A DNA stretch of 8,547 nucleotides, taken from positions 1-8,547 of the forward strand of contig JBNJEM010000331.1 of NCBI GenBank assembly GCA_051745935.1. Direction: 5' to 3'. Shown one piece after another: positions 1-6,381 of this stretch. The stretch is from JBNJEM01 sp051745935. Its GTDB lineage: Bacteria > Planctomycetota > Planctomycetia > Pirellulales > Pirellulaceae. The translations under genes and the position numbers were made by a program. How positions within the stretch are numbered: the stretch's first letter is position 1; the number at the start of each line of letters is the position of its first letter. The notes below the pieces were generated by a model. The model saw only the letters and a list, made by a program, of their open reading frames with translations. It had not been told where the DNA came from and did no database searches.

Positions 1-1176
1 CTTCGCCGCCCACTCTGGATGGCTGGGGGCGAGTTGCTTGTATCGGGCATGGCACCGGTTGGCCGTTCCGGCGTGCATGCCGTGGCCGTACCCCGTGGCC
101 CAAACCGCCGTGTACGGCCGGTTCGATCCTCGGGTTCGCGGCTTTCCGGTCGTTGCATCGAGGGTCGCGGCAAAGCCACCTCCGGAGGCAACCTCGTGGG
201 GCGCCTTGTGAAACGCGGCGTCCTGTTCCAACGCCAGCCGCCGCATCCGGGCCGCCAGTTCTTCATGCTCGTCATCGACGCGCGGAGCCGCCTTCCAGAG
301 GCACCGGGCCAACTCGAGATTGCTGCCCAACCAAACCACGTCGATGTGCGAGCCTGCCTCCGCGCGACCGGCCGGAAGGTACCCCGATTCCGCCAGTTTC
401 ATATTGGCCTCCATCCGCCCAGTCACAACCGAAATGGCCGTGATGAGTTCTTCCCGCCGGCCGCGTCCGGCGTTCTCCTTCCTGGCGTGGGAATCGGCCC
501 AGTTGACAATCATCTGCCCGGCGTAGCGAGGGAAGTCAAAGCCGCTGCCCGGCCCGTGCCTTGACCATCGGGCGTGCCGCGAAAAGTCGCCCGTCCGCTT
601 GCACGCGATCTGATGATCCCACTGCCCAAGGGCAAACCGCCAGCTTGCCTCCGGGGCAAGCCGGTAGCACGGGTCCCAGAAGGGCCACTCGCCGTTGATC
701 TCGTGCATGTCGTTTCCCGCGCACGCCTCCTTGTGGAAATCCCAGTACAGGTGCTCGCCCCAGGCCATCAGCCCGGTCTCGGGGCTCTGGCAGTGGGTGA
801 AGAAGAACTTGAGGGCCTTGTCGGCCTCGCGGGCGTATTTCTTCTCGCCGGTCAGCTCGGTCAGTTCATAGAGGACCGCGTAGAGTGGCACGTGATTCTG
901 CGGGTTGGCCCCGCTCAGCGACCGATCGTGCGACCGCACCCCCGGCACGCTCCCGAAGCGCTCGCGCGAGCCGAGCCGCATGGTGGTCCGGTCGAGCGCG
1001 GCCGCGAACAGCGGCGAATGTTCCTCCCCGTACACGTCGCGGCCGTGCTCGATCATCGCATCGGCATATGCCCGGACGAGGACCCGATAATCGGGCTTCC
1101 GTTCGGCGTACGCCGTGGTTGGCAGGCAAACGATGGCCACCATCAGTGCCCTGATCGGCATGGTTCGTTCTGGCAT
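1..1176 (-). CDS. Secreted polysaccharide-lyase-like (alpha/alpha)-barrel protein, 5' part only
   Basis: Reading the minus strand from 1176 gives 392 codons without a stop, running off the left edge, so the C-terminus is missing. The start at ATG 1176 is chosen because AAGGA lies 7 nt upstream; a second ATG at 1161 has no such site. Residues 10-24 form a short hydrophobic segment ending in AYA followed by Glu, a plausible signal peptidase I site, so the protein is probably exported. The body is rich in Trp, His and Tyr. Segments such as LYELTELTG (102-110), GLMAWGEHLYWDF (135-147), HEINGEWPFWD (158-168) and VWLGSNLELARCLW (281-294) resemble helical-toroid carbohydrate enzymes, and I am reminded of pectate lyase family PL2. 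That family assignment is from memory of its style and is tentative; no catalytic residues are assigned. A glycoside hydrolase or an uncharacterised toroid protein is also possible. It is divergent from the sulfatase gene, whose role in glycan breakdown would fit. Confidence 0.72.
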   Translation of the reverse strand, partial: MPERTMPIRALMVAIVCLPTTAYAERKPDYRVLVRAYADAMIEHGRDVYGEEHSPLFAAALDRTTMRLGSRERFGSVPGVRSHDRSLSGANPQNHVPLYAVLYELTELTGEKKYAREADKALKFFFTHCQSPETGLMAWGEHLYWDFHKEACAGNDMHEINGEWPFWDPCYRLAPEASWRFALGQWDHQIACKRTGDFSRHARWSRHGPGSGFDFPRYAGQMIVNWADSHARKENAGRGRREELITAISVVTGRMEANMKLAESGYLPAGRAEAGSHIDVVWLGSNLELARCLWKAAPRVDDEHEELAARMRRLALEQDAAFHKAPHEVASGGGFAATLDATTGKPRTRGSNRPYTAVWATGYGHGMHAGTANRCHARYKQLAPSHPEWAAK

Positions 1177-1183
1177 GTCGCAT

Positions 1184-1189
1184 TCCTTA
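1184..1189 (-). promoter_or_regulatory. Ribosome binding site deciding the start at 1176
   Basis: On the minus strand the bases read TAAGGA, a good Shine-Dalgarno match, separated from ATG 1176 by 7 nt. The alternative in-frame ATG at 1161 would sit too far away, so this site favours the upstream start. Confidence 0.55.
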
Positions 1190-1240
1190 CTTCAAGGGCC
1201 GGTATGTCACCGCGCGGGCGGGACATCGCAGTCAACCCAT

Positions 1241-1269
1241 ATTCTACGCGAATCGGGCTCCGCCACCAA
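1241..1269 (-). promoter_or_regulatory. Possible sigma-70-type promoter for the lyase-like gene
   Basis: On the minus strand TTGGTG (1269-1264) and TAGAAT (1246-1241) are separated by 17 nt. The -10 box matches 5 of 6 consensus positions and the -35 box only 3 of 6. It lies about 65 nt upstream of the start codon, and an AT-rich island lies just upstream of it. Planctomycete promoters are poorly conserved, so this is a weak prediction. Confidence 0.25.
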
Positions 1270-1779
1270 TCCACGCTGTTCCATTGGTGACTCTACCCCG
1301 TAATTGCAAATTTCTCTGAAGTTTTTGTGATTTCGATAGGAAAAAAGGGATTGATAGGGTGTTTTGCCTGAGTCGGTCGATCGGCGTGCATTAGCACCCC
1401 GACGCGCCGCTGTCGCCGTGCCGCGAGTCTCGGCGGAAGAAATCCTTGTAAGTGCTGGAAACGACGGTGGGTCAGCGGTACAATGCATACCGTTCAACGT
1501 GAGGTAGCCGTTCACGCTCGCCGCTACAAACCGGTCAGACACACCACGCCTGGCCGTCGGTAGGGTGGAACATACCGGACCACGGGACAAGCCCCTGGCA
1601 TTTGCACCTTGAATAGCCTTCCTTCAAGATGTGCCACCAAACCGCGAACGTCCGCGGATATCAGTCTCTTGCCCGCGAACGGTTACAACATGAGGAATAC
1701 CCGGTCGAGTTTTCCACTGTAACTCATTACGATGGTTGTTGCCCGGCTGAGTACTTACACCGGTCGCGGATGACTTTAT
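1270..1779. other. Intergenic region with an AT-rich island; no gene seen
   Basis: I see no convincing coding region here. A minus-strand open frame of 127 codons across 1207-1590 has no protein-like character and no recognisable domain. The stretch 1301-1366 is only about 32% GC (21 of 66 bases by hand count) in a region that is otherwise clearly GC-rich. It could be an upstream promoter element or a DNA-bending site for the minus-strand gene. Farther on, the 9-mer CCGCGAACG occurs twice at 1642-1650 and 1673-1681, that is 31 bases apart, which may be chance or a pair of regulator half-sites. Confidence 0.5.
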
Positions 1780-1862
1780 CCTAACGTTGCAAACAGTATA
1801 TGTAGGACGGGTCTCCAGGCCCGTCTTTTACAGCGCATAAATGTCTTTTTGCGGTTGTTTGA

Positions 1863-1885
1863 AGATCTCACATTTCGTGAGATCT
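1863..1885. repeat. Inner hairpin 1 of the composite palindrome
   Basis: AGATCTCAC (1863-1871) and GTGAGATCT (1877-1885) form a perfect 9-bp stem around the loop ATTTC. No T-tract follows, so it does not look like an intrinsic terminator. Confidence 0.75.
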
Positions 1886-1897
1886 GCGGACACCAGA

Positions 1898-1919
1898 TCA
1901 AGTACGATTTCGTACTTGA
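1898..1919. repeat. Inner hairpin 2 of the composite palindrome
   Basis: TCAAGTACG (1898-1906) and CGTACTTGA (1911-1919) form a perfect 9-bp stem around the loop ATTT. Stem length and loop sequence almost match those of inner hairpin 1, although the stem sequences differ. Its last base overlaps the first base of the right core arm. Confidence 0.75.
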
Positions 1920-2067
1920 AAAGACGGGCCTGGAGACCCGTCCTACGCCGTCTTTATGCAACAATAGGGTTTATCCGCCGCGAGTCCGACCAACGGGAGG
2001 ACGACTTGCGTCGGGCAGCTTTCCACCCGGAAAAATCCAACCGCCTGAAACATAGACCGTTACATCC

Positions 2068-2095
2068 TTGAATGAGTAGCCGGGTTTCGTATGAA
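2068..2095 (+). promoter_or_regulatory. Possible promoter of the sulfatase gene
   Basis: TTGAAT (2068-2073) and TATGAA (2090-2095) are separated by 16 nt, each matching 4 of 6 consensus positions, about 40 nt upstream of the sulfatase start. The short inverted repeat GTTTC-GTAT-GAAAC overlaps the proposed -10 box and could be an operator, though a 5-bp arm is easily random. Confidence 0.22.
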
Positions 2096-2135
2096 ACTGG
2101 TGAATTAACCGCTTGATTAGGGAGTTTACTTCGCG

Positions 2136-3659
2136 ATGAATGACTTTCGACGGTTGACCCTGATTCTGCTGTCGCTGCTGACAGCGCCGATTCACGCGGC
2201 GGATCGGCCGAACGTGGTGTTTATTCTGGCTGACGATCTTGGGTATTCGGACATCGGGTGCTACGGCGCCGAGGTCCGCACGCCGACGCTTGATCGTCTG
2301 GCCGCGGGAGGAATGCGGTTCACGCAGATGCACAATACGAGCAAGTGTTTCCCGTCGCGGGCGTGTCTGCTTACCGGCGTATACGCCCAGCACGCGAACA
2401 TGCATGACGGTCCCGGCCACTTCGAGCATTCGGTCTACTTTGGCGAGGTGCTTCGGCGGGCGGGTTACCGCACGCTGTATGTGGGCAAGCATCACAGCAC
2501 GGATAATCCTTTCGAATGGGGCTTTGATCACTACCGGGGACTGCGGGACGGCGCCTGCAACTACTTCAATCCGGGGCTTCAGCGTGAAGGCGAGCCCAAG
2601 CCGGGACAGAAGCGGTACGGGAGGCGAACCTTCTGCTTTGATGAGAAGACGGTTCAGCCCTACACGCCGCCCAAAGGATACTACTCCACGGATGCCTGGA
2701 CCGATTGGGCGCTTGAATTGCTTCGGAATTATGAGGATGAGCAGAAGCCTTTCTGCCTGTATATCTCCTACCAGACGCCCCATGATCCCCTGCAGGCGTG
2801 GCCCGAGGATATCGCGAAGTATGAAGGGGTCTATGACGAGGGCTACGCGGCGATTCGGAAAGCGCGTTATAAACGGCAGCTGGCGTCCGGGCTGATCGAT
2901 GAAGGCAGCTATCCGCTGTCGGAGCCGACGCACCGAGACTGGGATCGTCTGAGTGATGAACAGCAGGCGGACCAGACACGGCGGATGGAGGTGTACGCGG
3001 CGATGATCGACAACATGGACCAAAACATCGGGCGGATCGTGAAGTACCTGGAGGAACGCGGGGAGTTGGATAACACGCTGATCATGTTCGCTTCCGACAA
3101 CGGGGCGTCGGCGGAAACGGTTCGCAAGGGCAGCGGGCCGATCGGGTCCATGACGCGTTGGTCGTCGCTCGGCAAGGACTGGGCCAACGTCGGGAATACG
3201 CCGTTTCGCATGTATAAGAACCACAGTTACGAGGGCGGAACGTGTACGCCGTTCATCGTTCATTGGCCCGACGCGGTCAAGGCTGGAAGCAAGACGGAGT
3301 ATGTGTGTCACTTTATTGACATCATGCCGACGCTGATGGCGGTCTCTGGCGGCGCGTATCCCGCTCGATATAAAGGCGAGAAGATCGCGCCGTTGCAAGG
3401 CAAGTCGCTGTTGCCGGTCATGCGAGGCGCCGAGGTATCGCGAGATGGTCCGCTATTCTGGGATTGGCGCGGCGGGCGCGCTGTCTACCAGGATGGCTGG
3501 AAATTGATCAAGCAGGGTGGGCCTGATTGGGAGCTGTACCGCCTGGTTGAGGATCGGACCGAAACGCGGGACCTCGCCGCGAAACGTCCGGAGCTGGCGG
3601 AAAGCCTCAAGGCGACCTGGGAGCGTTGGTGGGCGTCTACGGCGGCGTATCGAAAGTAG
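2136..3659 (+). CDS. Exported type I (formylglycine) sulfatase, arylsulfatase family
   Basis: The 507-residue product is full length for this family. Residues 1-21 are a signal peptide (hydrophobic LTLILLSLLTAP, then IHA), so it acts in the periplasm or outside the cell, hydrolysing sulfate esters, probably on polysaccharides. The sulfatase signature CFPSRACLLTG starts at C71, the cysteine converted to formylglycine by an FGE-type enzyme not encoded here, with R75 in place. Likely metal and substrate residues are D33 and D34 (ILADDLG), K118 and H120 (YVGKHH), H216 (TPHDP), D321 and N322 (ASDNG) and K361. The segments YEGGTCTPFIVHWP and LFWDWRGGRAV match the arylsulfatase group that has EGG-x-x-TP and FW-x-x-x-G-x-RA motifs (COG3119, S1 type). 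The substrate cannot be read from sequence. A GGAG site lies 11 nt before the ATG, a somewhat long spacing. Its 5' region carries the composite palindrome, and the frame stays open after the stop (separate entry). Confidence 0.95.
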   Translation: MNDFRRLTLILLSLLTAPIHAADRPNVVFILADDLGYSDIGCYGAEVRTPTLDRLAAGGMRFTQMHNTSKCFPSRACLLTGVYAQHANMHDGPGHFEHSVYFGEVLRRAGYRTLYVGKHHSTDNPFEWGFDHYRGLRDGACNYFNPGLQREGEPKPGQKRYGRRTFCFDEKTVQPYTPPKGYYSTDAWTDWALELLRNYEDEQKPFCLYISYQTPHDPLQAWPEDIAKYEGVYDEGYAAIRKARYKRQLASGLIDEGSYPLSEPTHRDWDRLSDEQQADQTRRMEVYAAMIDNMDQNIGRIVKYLEERGELDNTLIMFASDNGASAETVRKGSGPIGSMTRWSSLGKDWANVGNTPFRMYKNHSYEGGTCTPFIVHWPDAVKAGSKTEYVCHFIDIMPTLMAVSGGAYPARYKGEKIAPLQGKSLLPVMRGAEVSRDGPLFWDWRGGRAVYQDGWKLIKQGGPDWELYRLVEDRTETRDLAAKRPELAESLKATWERWWASTAAYRK

Positions 3660-3827
3660 GTTGACAGCGGCCCGCCAGGCAAACTTTCCCTATGGGCAGC
3701 GAGTGACGACGGCCTGAAGGTGACCTATCCCCACGTGTACGAACCGGCCGGCTGGACGCGGGAGCGGCTTCTGGAATCCGGCCGCAATCTGGCATTGGCC
3801 CTTTACGATGTGCTGGCCGACCAATAG
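3660..3827 (+). pseudogene. Orphan C-terminal coding remnant, in frame after the sulfatase stop
   Basis: Directly after the TAG at 3657-3659 the same frame stays open for 55 sense codons and ends in TAG at 3825-3827. The later part looks like real protein: TYPHVYEPAGWTRERLL, followed by a helical tail ending ALALYDVLADQ. Codon choice is GC-rich like that of the sulfatase. There is no ATG or good ribosome binding site, and only a GTG at 3720 could serve as a start. I do not recognise the family. The simplest reading is the surviving 3' end of a deleted gene. Readthrough of the TAG, giving a 562-residue sulfatase, is possible but less likely because the sulfatase already ends where its relatives end. 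Confidence 0.4.
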
Positions 3828-3923
3828 GCGCGTTAAACTTCGGACCTTGTTTTCGAGTGATTCTTTACCTGCGACAACGCGCGACACCGCCACTGGTTAT
3901 CGTACCATGGAGAAGATCCTCGA

Positions 3924-4559
3924 ATGACAGACAGCATTCAAGACGACAGAGATCTAATCATACTCGTGCATGGATTTGGCGCGAATCGCGTTTTCATGTG
4001 GCCACTCGCAAGTCGCCTTCGATCGTTGTTCGGTTTCCGCGTGCGATACTGGAACTACCGGTCGTTATTCGCGCCGATTGAAACGCACGCGGATCGCTTC
4101 TTTGGTTTTCTCGCCACGCAACTTTCGCGGGAACAGCGTTTTCACGTCGTGGCGCATAGCATGGGCGCGATTGTTACGCGTGCGGCATTGAATCGATCGC
4201 ACCTACCGAACCTCGGAAGACTTGTACTACTTACTCCGCCCAATGGCGGCTCGCCTACCGCAAGACGTGCCTCAAAGGTCCTTGGCGGAATTTTCACCCC
4301 AATGCGTGAAATGTCGGATCGTCCCTCCAGCTACGTGAATCTCCTTCATACGGACAGTGATATTGAAGTGGGAATCATCGCCGCCAGATTTGATATACTG
4401 GTTCCGGCTCGAAATACCCACCTTCCAAGCGAACGAAGGCATCAGACATTGAACGCGACGCACAATTCGGTTCTACTGTCACGGACAGTATGCGAGAAGA
4501 CCGCAAGGTTCCTTCGCACCGGAGAGTTCGAAAAGACCGGATCGGCACGGAAAAGATGA
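3924..4559 (+). CDS. Small alpha/beta hydrolase, lipase/esterase-like
   Basis: The 211-residue product has the order of an alpha/beta-hydrolase fold. The strand LIILVHGFG has the oxyanion-hole HG at 16-17, and the nucleophile elbow AHSMG (77-81) places the catalytic serine at S79. The candidate acid is D157 in RFDILVP and the candidate histidine is H180 in ATHNS. LGRLVLLTPPNGGS (97-110) is typical of small lipases or PGAP1/LipA-like esterases. There is no signal peptide or membrane segment, so it is probably cytoplasmic; the substrate is unknown. GGAG lies 11 nt before the ATG. Base composition is visibly lower in GC (48% and 55% in two 60-base rows I counted), and codons such as AGA, CTA and ATA cluster at the start, which suggests a different origin from its neighbours. 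It stands between two gene remnants, and its TGA overlaps the ATG of the next reading frame. Confidence 0.88.
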   Translation: MTDSIQDDRDLIILVHGFGANRVFMWPLASRLRSLFGFRVRYWNYRSLFAPIETHADRFFGFLATQLSREQRFHVVAHSMGAIVTRAALNRSHLPNLGRLVLLTPPNGGSPTARRASKVLGGIFTPMREMSDRPSSYVNLLHTDSDIEVGIIAARFDILVPARNTHLPSERRHQTLNATHNSVLLSRTVCEKTARFLRTGEFEKTGSARKR

Positions 4560-4861
4560 AGCACGGAAAAGGGTGGCTGTTCAGTCAGCCCGATACGCAG
4601 GGCGGAGACCGAACCCGCATGACCGTCTGGGCCAGTTTCGACGGCGCCAAAACCTGGCCCGTCAAGCGACTGGTTTACGAGGGCCCCAGTGCCTATTCAT
4701 CGCTGGCGGCCGGTCGTCCTGGCACACCCAGCGAAGGGATGATCTATCTCCTGTTCGAGGGCGGCGATGAAGGACGCTATTCGGCCATTCAAATAGCGCG
4801 TTTTAATCTGGCCTGGGTGCTGGACGGTGACCTGACCGGCGATGGACAATTACCCGAATAG
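4556..4861 (+). pseudogene. C-terminal fragment of a sialidase (BNR/exo-alpha-sialidase type)
   Basis: The frame from ATG 4556 to TAG 4861 encodes 101 residues. From about codon 4 they resemble only the last part of bacterial sialidases: WLFSQPDTQ, then TVWASFDGAKTWPVKR (a BNR/Asp-box-like S-x-D-x-G-x-TW repeat), then GPSAYSSLAAG, IYLLFEGG and a final ARFNLAWVL. The N-terminal arginine-bearing region, most of the propeller and the catalytic Tyr/Glu region expected of a roughly 350-residue enzyme are absent, as is any signal peptide. The end, DGDLTGDG, looks like the first calcium loop of a type I dockerin, cut short by the stop. The ATG overlaps the hydrolase stop as ATGA, so translation by coupling is conceivable, but the product could not be an active sialidase. 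Most likely it is a recombination remnant. Confidence 0.72.
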
Positions 4862-5035
4862 GGAAAAGGGGGCAGGTTTGCGTTCAATCGACCGCCCAGG
4901 ACGGTATTGGCTCGTTGGTTCCATATTCACTTCATGGGTAGTTAGCGGGCTACTGGCGTGGCTCACCGGCTGTTAATTCGCCAGCCCCACTTTGGTTCGA
5001 TCGATGAACGCAAAGCGTTACAATAGAAAGCTTTG

Positions 5036-5060
5036 CCCCACCGGCACGGGGCCGGCGGGG
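5036..5060. terminator. GC-rich hairpin in the convergent gap, possible terminator
   Basis: CCCCACCGGC (5036-5045) pairs with GCCGGCGGGG (5051-5060) with a single A-C mismatch around the loop ACGGG. It lies 16 nt beyond the stop codon of the minus-strand VWA gene and about 175 nt beyond the sialidase remnant, where a bidirectional transcription end would be expected. There is no T-tract on either side, so it could be Rho-assisted or only a 3'-end stabilising hairpin. Confidence 0.4.
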
Positions 5061-5076
5061 AAGTGGCGCTGTGCAA

Positions 5077-6336
5077 TTAATCCTGGAACTCAAACCGCCT
5101 CTCCGCCGCTTGTGTCCGGATGGCATCGACCATGGCCCGGTCGAGCGTCCTTTCGTCCGCGTCTCGGGCCATTTCCTTGCGCTGCCGGGCAATGTGCTGC
5201 TTGCGCTGGGAGTTAAGCGTGTTGATGCGTTGCTGGAGATCCTTCCGTTTCGCGGCCTTTTCGTTCAAGTATGCCTCGCGCTGCTCGGGCGTCATTTCCC
5301 GCATGTTCTCCGGGAGACTTTCCTTCTCCACCTTCGCGAGATCCACTCGACCTTCGGTCACCGCGTCGACCAGGTCCCAGCTGGAGTTTCGGTAGAACGC
5401 GTTGGCCTTGGTGACCGCGCGTTGGATTACGCTTCCGGCGGACTGTCGGGCCGCGTTGGCGTCTTGAGCCATCTGATTCCTTTCCGCTGCCTTGCCGCGC
5501 TCACCATACGCGACGTAGGTCTGATTCAGTTCCTCGTTCAGTTTAGAGATTTCCTCATCTTGCGGCGCCTCGATGTAGGCTACCGTGGCGTTCTGGTCGA
5601 TGTTCATGGCCTTGCCGTCAGCCAACAGAGCGCCGTCGCGCCAGTCGCTGGGGATTCCGCCGCCGCAGTGGATGGTGTTGACGACGATGCCTTTTTCGAT
5701 GGCATCCTTGCAGGCCCGGCGATAGTCGACCGGTCCCTGGGAAAACGGTTCATTGCCGGCGATGAAGATTACCTTGAGGTCGTTTGGATCGTCGCTCCAG
5801 GTCAACTCGCGTGTGGCGGTCTGGATCACTTGTCCACAGTATTCCGAGCCGCCGCTGATCCGCACGGCGAACAGAGCCTCGGAGATGAAATCCAGGTCGT
5901 CCGTCATCGGCGAAAGTTGTGTTGGCGGCGGATTGCCGTAGGTATAGAGGGCGACGTGCAGCCGCGGTTGTTCCCCGTTTTGCTTCGCGCCGGTCAATTC
6001 GTTGACCACTCGCCACAGTTCACTTTTCGCCTGTTCGATCAGCCCGCTCATTGAGCCGGAATTGTCCAGCAGAATTGCCAGCTGGATCAAGGGACCTTTC
6101 ACGGTATCGGGTTGGATCGGCTTGGGGGCGGGCCGGTCCGGCAATTCGGCAGTCTCGTCGGCGGTTGCAGCGGCGTTGCGCGCAGTTGGAGCCGCGTTCG
6201 ACGTTTGTCGCTGGATCTGCCGCGCCGGCGACGCCTGCTGGTTTTGCACCGACTGGGCAATGGCGGGTTTAGAAAACATTCCGGCTGCCAGCGTTGTTGT
6301 CGCGACGATCAAGGTTCGGAAAAGGCTCACGTTCAT
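5077..6336 (-). CDS. Secreted von Willebrand factor A domain protein with an altered metal site
   Basis: The 419-residue product starts at ATG 6336, with AAGGA 9 nt upstream. Residues 1-27 form a signal peptide (LIVATTTLAAGMF, then AIA before Gln). Residues 28-80 are a Gln/Ala/Pro-rich linker. A VWA domain follows at about 82-255: LAILLDNSGSMSG carries the MIDAS motif DxSxS (D91, S93, S95), and GGSEYCG (162-168) may supply the third element with S164. At the position of the usual TDG the protein reads FIAGNEPF, so the acidic ligand is replaced by N195/E196. I recall similar sequences in other planctomycete proteins, but this should be checked. Residues 260-419 are charged and helix-prone, with a YRNSSWD motif at 315-321. 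It probably acts in protein-protein interaction in the periplasm or at the cell surface. It lies 45 nt downstream of the VIT/VWA gene on the same strand, so the two are probably co-transcribed. Confidence 0.88.
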   Translation of the reverse strand: MNVSLFRTLIVATTTLAAGMFSKPAIAQSVQNQQASPARQIQRQTSNAAPTARNAAATADETAELPDRPAPKPIQPDTVKGPLIQLAILLDNSGSMSGLIEQAKSELWRVVNELTGAKQNGEQPRLHVALYTYGNPPPTQLSPMTDDLDFISEALFAVRISGGSEYCGQVIQTATRELTWSDDPNDLKVIFIAGNEPFSQGPVDYRRACKDAIEKGIVVNTIHCGGGIPSDWRDGALLADGKAMNIDQNATVAYIEAPQDEEISKLNEELNQTYVAYGERGKAAERNQMAQDANAARQSAGSVIQRAVTKANAFYRNSSWDLVDAVTEGRVDLAKVEKESLPENMREMTPEQREAYLNEKAAKRKDLQQRINTLNSQRKQHIARQRKEMARDADERTLDRAMVDAIRTQAAERRFEFQD

Positions 6337-6381
6337 GACTTTGGTTCCTTGACGATAATGACGGGTTGGAAATGAAACAGT

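Larger units (their letters stand above)
1780..1968. repeat. Composite palindromic element (REP- or MITE-like)
   Basis: The core arms 1802-1829 and 1919-1946 are perfect inverted copies over 28 nt; the left arm begins GTAGGACGGGTCTCC. Outside the core the similarity continues imperfectly (about 14 of 26 positions) to CCTA at 1780 on the left and TAGG at 1968 on the right, with GTTGCA shared in inverted form. Because of the symmetry, both strands can be translated to the same short peptide, KRRAWRPVL. The 89-nt centre holds two perfect hairpins, annotated separately. Each arm can also fold on itself through GACGGG and CCCGTC. No transposase, reverse transcriptase or target-site duplication is visible. 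The structure fits a non-autonomous mobile palindrome or a REP/BIME-like intergenic element; whether it occurs elsewhere in the genome cannot be told from one window. Confidence 0.8.

Noticed and set aside
574..1290. A 238-codon plus-strand open frame
   Set aside because: The minus strand has a better frame here that is open to the window edge, with a Shine-Dalgarno site, a signal peptide and protein-like composition.
1207..1590. A 127-codon minus-strand open frame in the intergenic region
   Set aside because: It overlaps the proposed promoter and AT-rich island, has no ribosome binding site that I can see and no protein-like pattern; reported only as intergenic.
1642..1681. Direct repeat CCGCGAACG as a CRISPR-like or iteron array
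   Set aside because: Only two 9-nt copies exist, with no further units and no cas or replication gene nearby.
1780..1968. Retron-like msr/msd reading of the inverted-arm structure
   Set aside because: Long inverted arms enclosing hairpins recall a retron RNA, but there is no reverse transcriptase in the window; both neighbouring genes are accounted for by other families.
1971..3398. A 475-codon open frame on the minus strand opposite the sulfatase
   Set aside because: It is exactly antisense to a full sulfatase with all catalytic motifs, is rich in Arg, His and Val as expected of an antisense frame in GC-rich DNA, and has no recognisable domain.
5071..6054. A 327-codon open frame on the plus strand opposite the VWA gene
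   Set aside because: It mirrors the VWA coding sequence, which has a signal peptide, MIDAS motif and good ribosome binding site; the plus frame has no domain or start signal.
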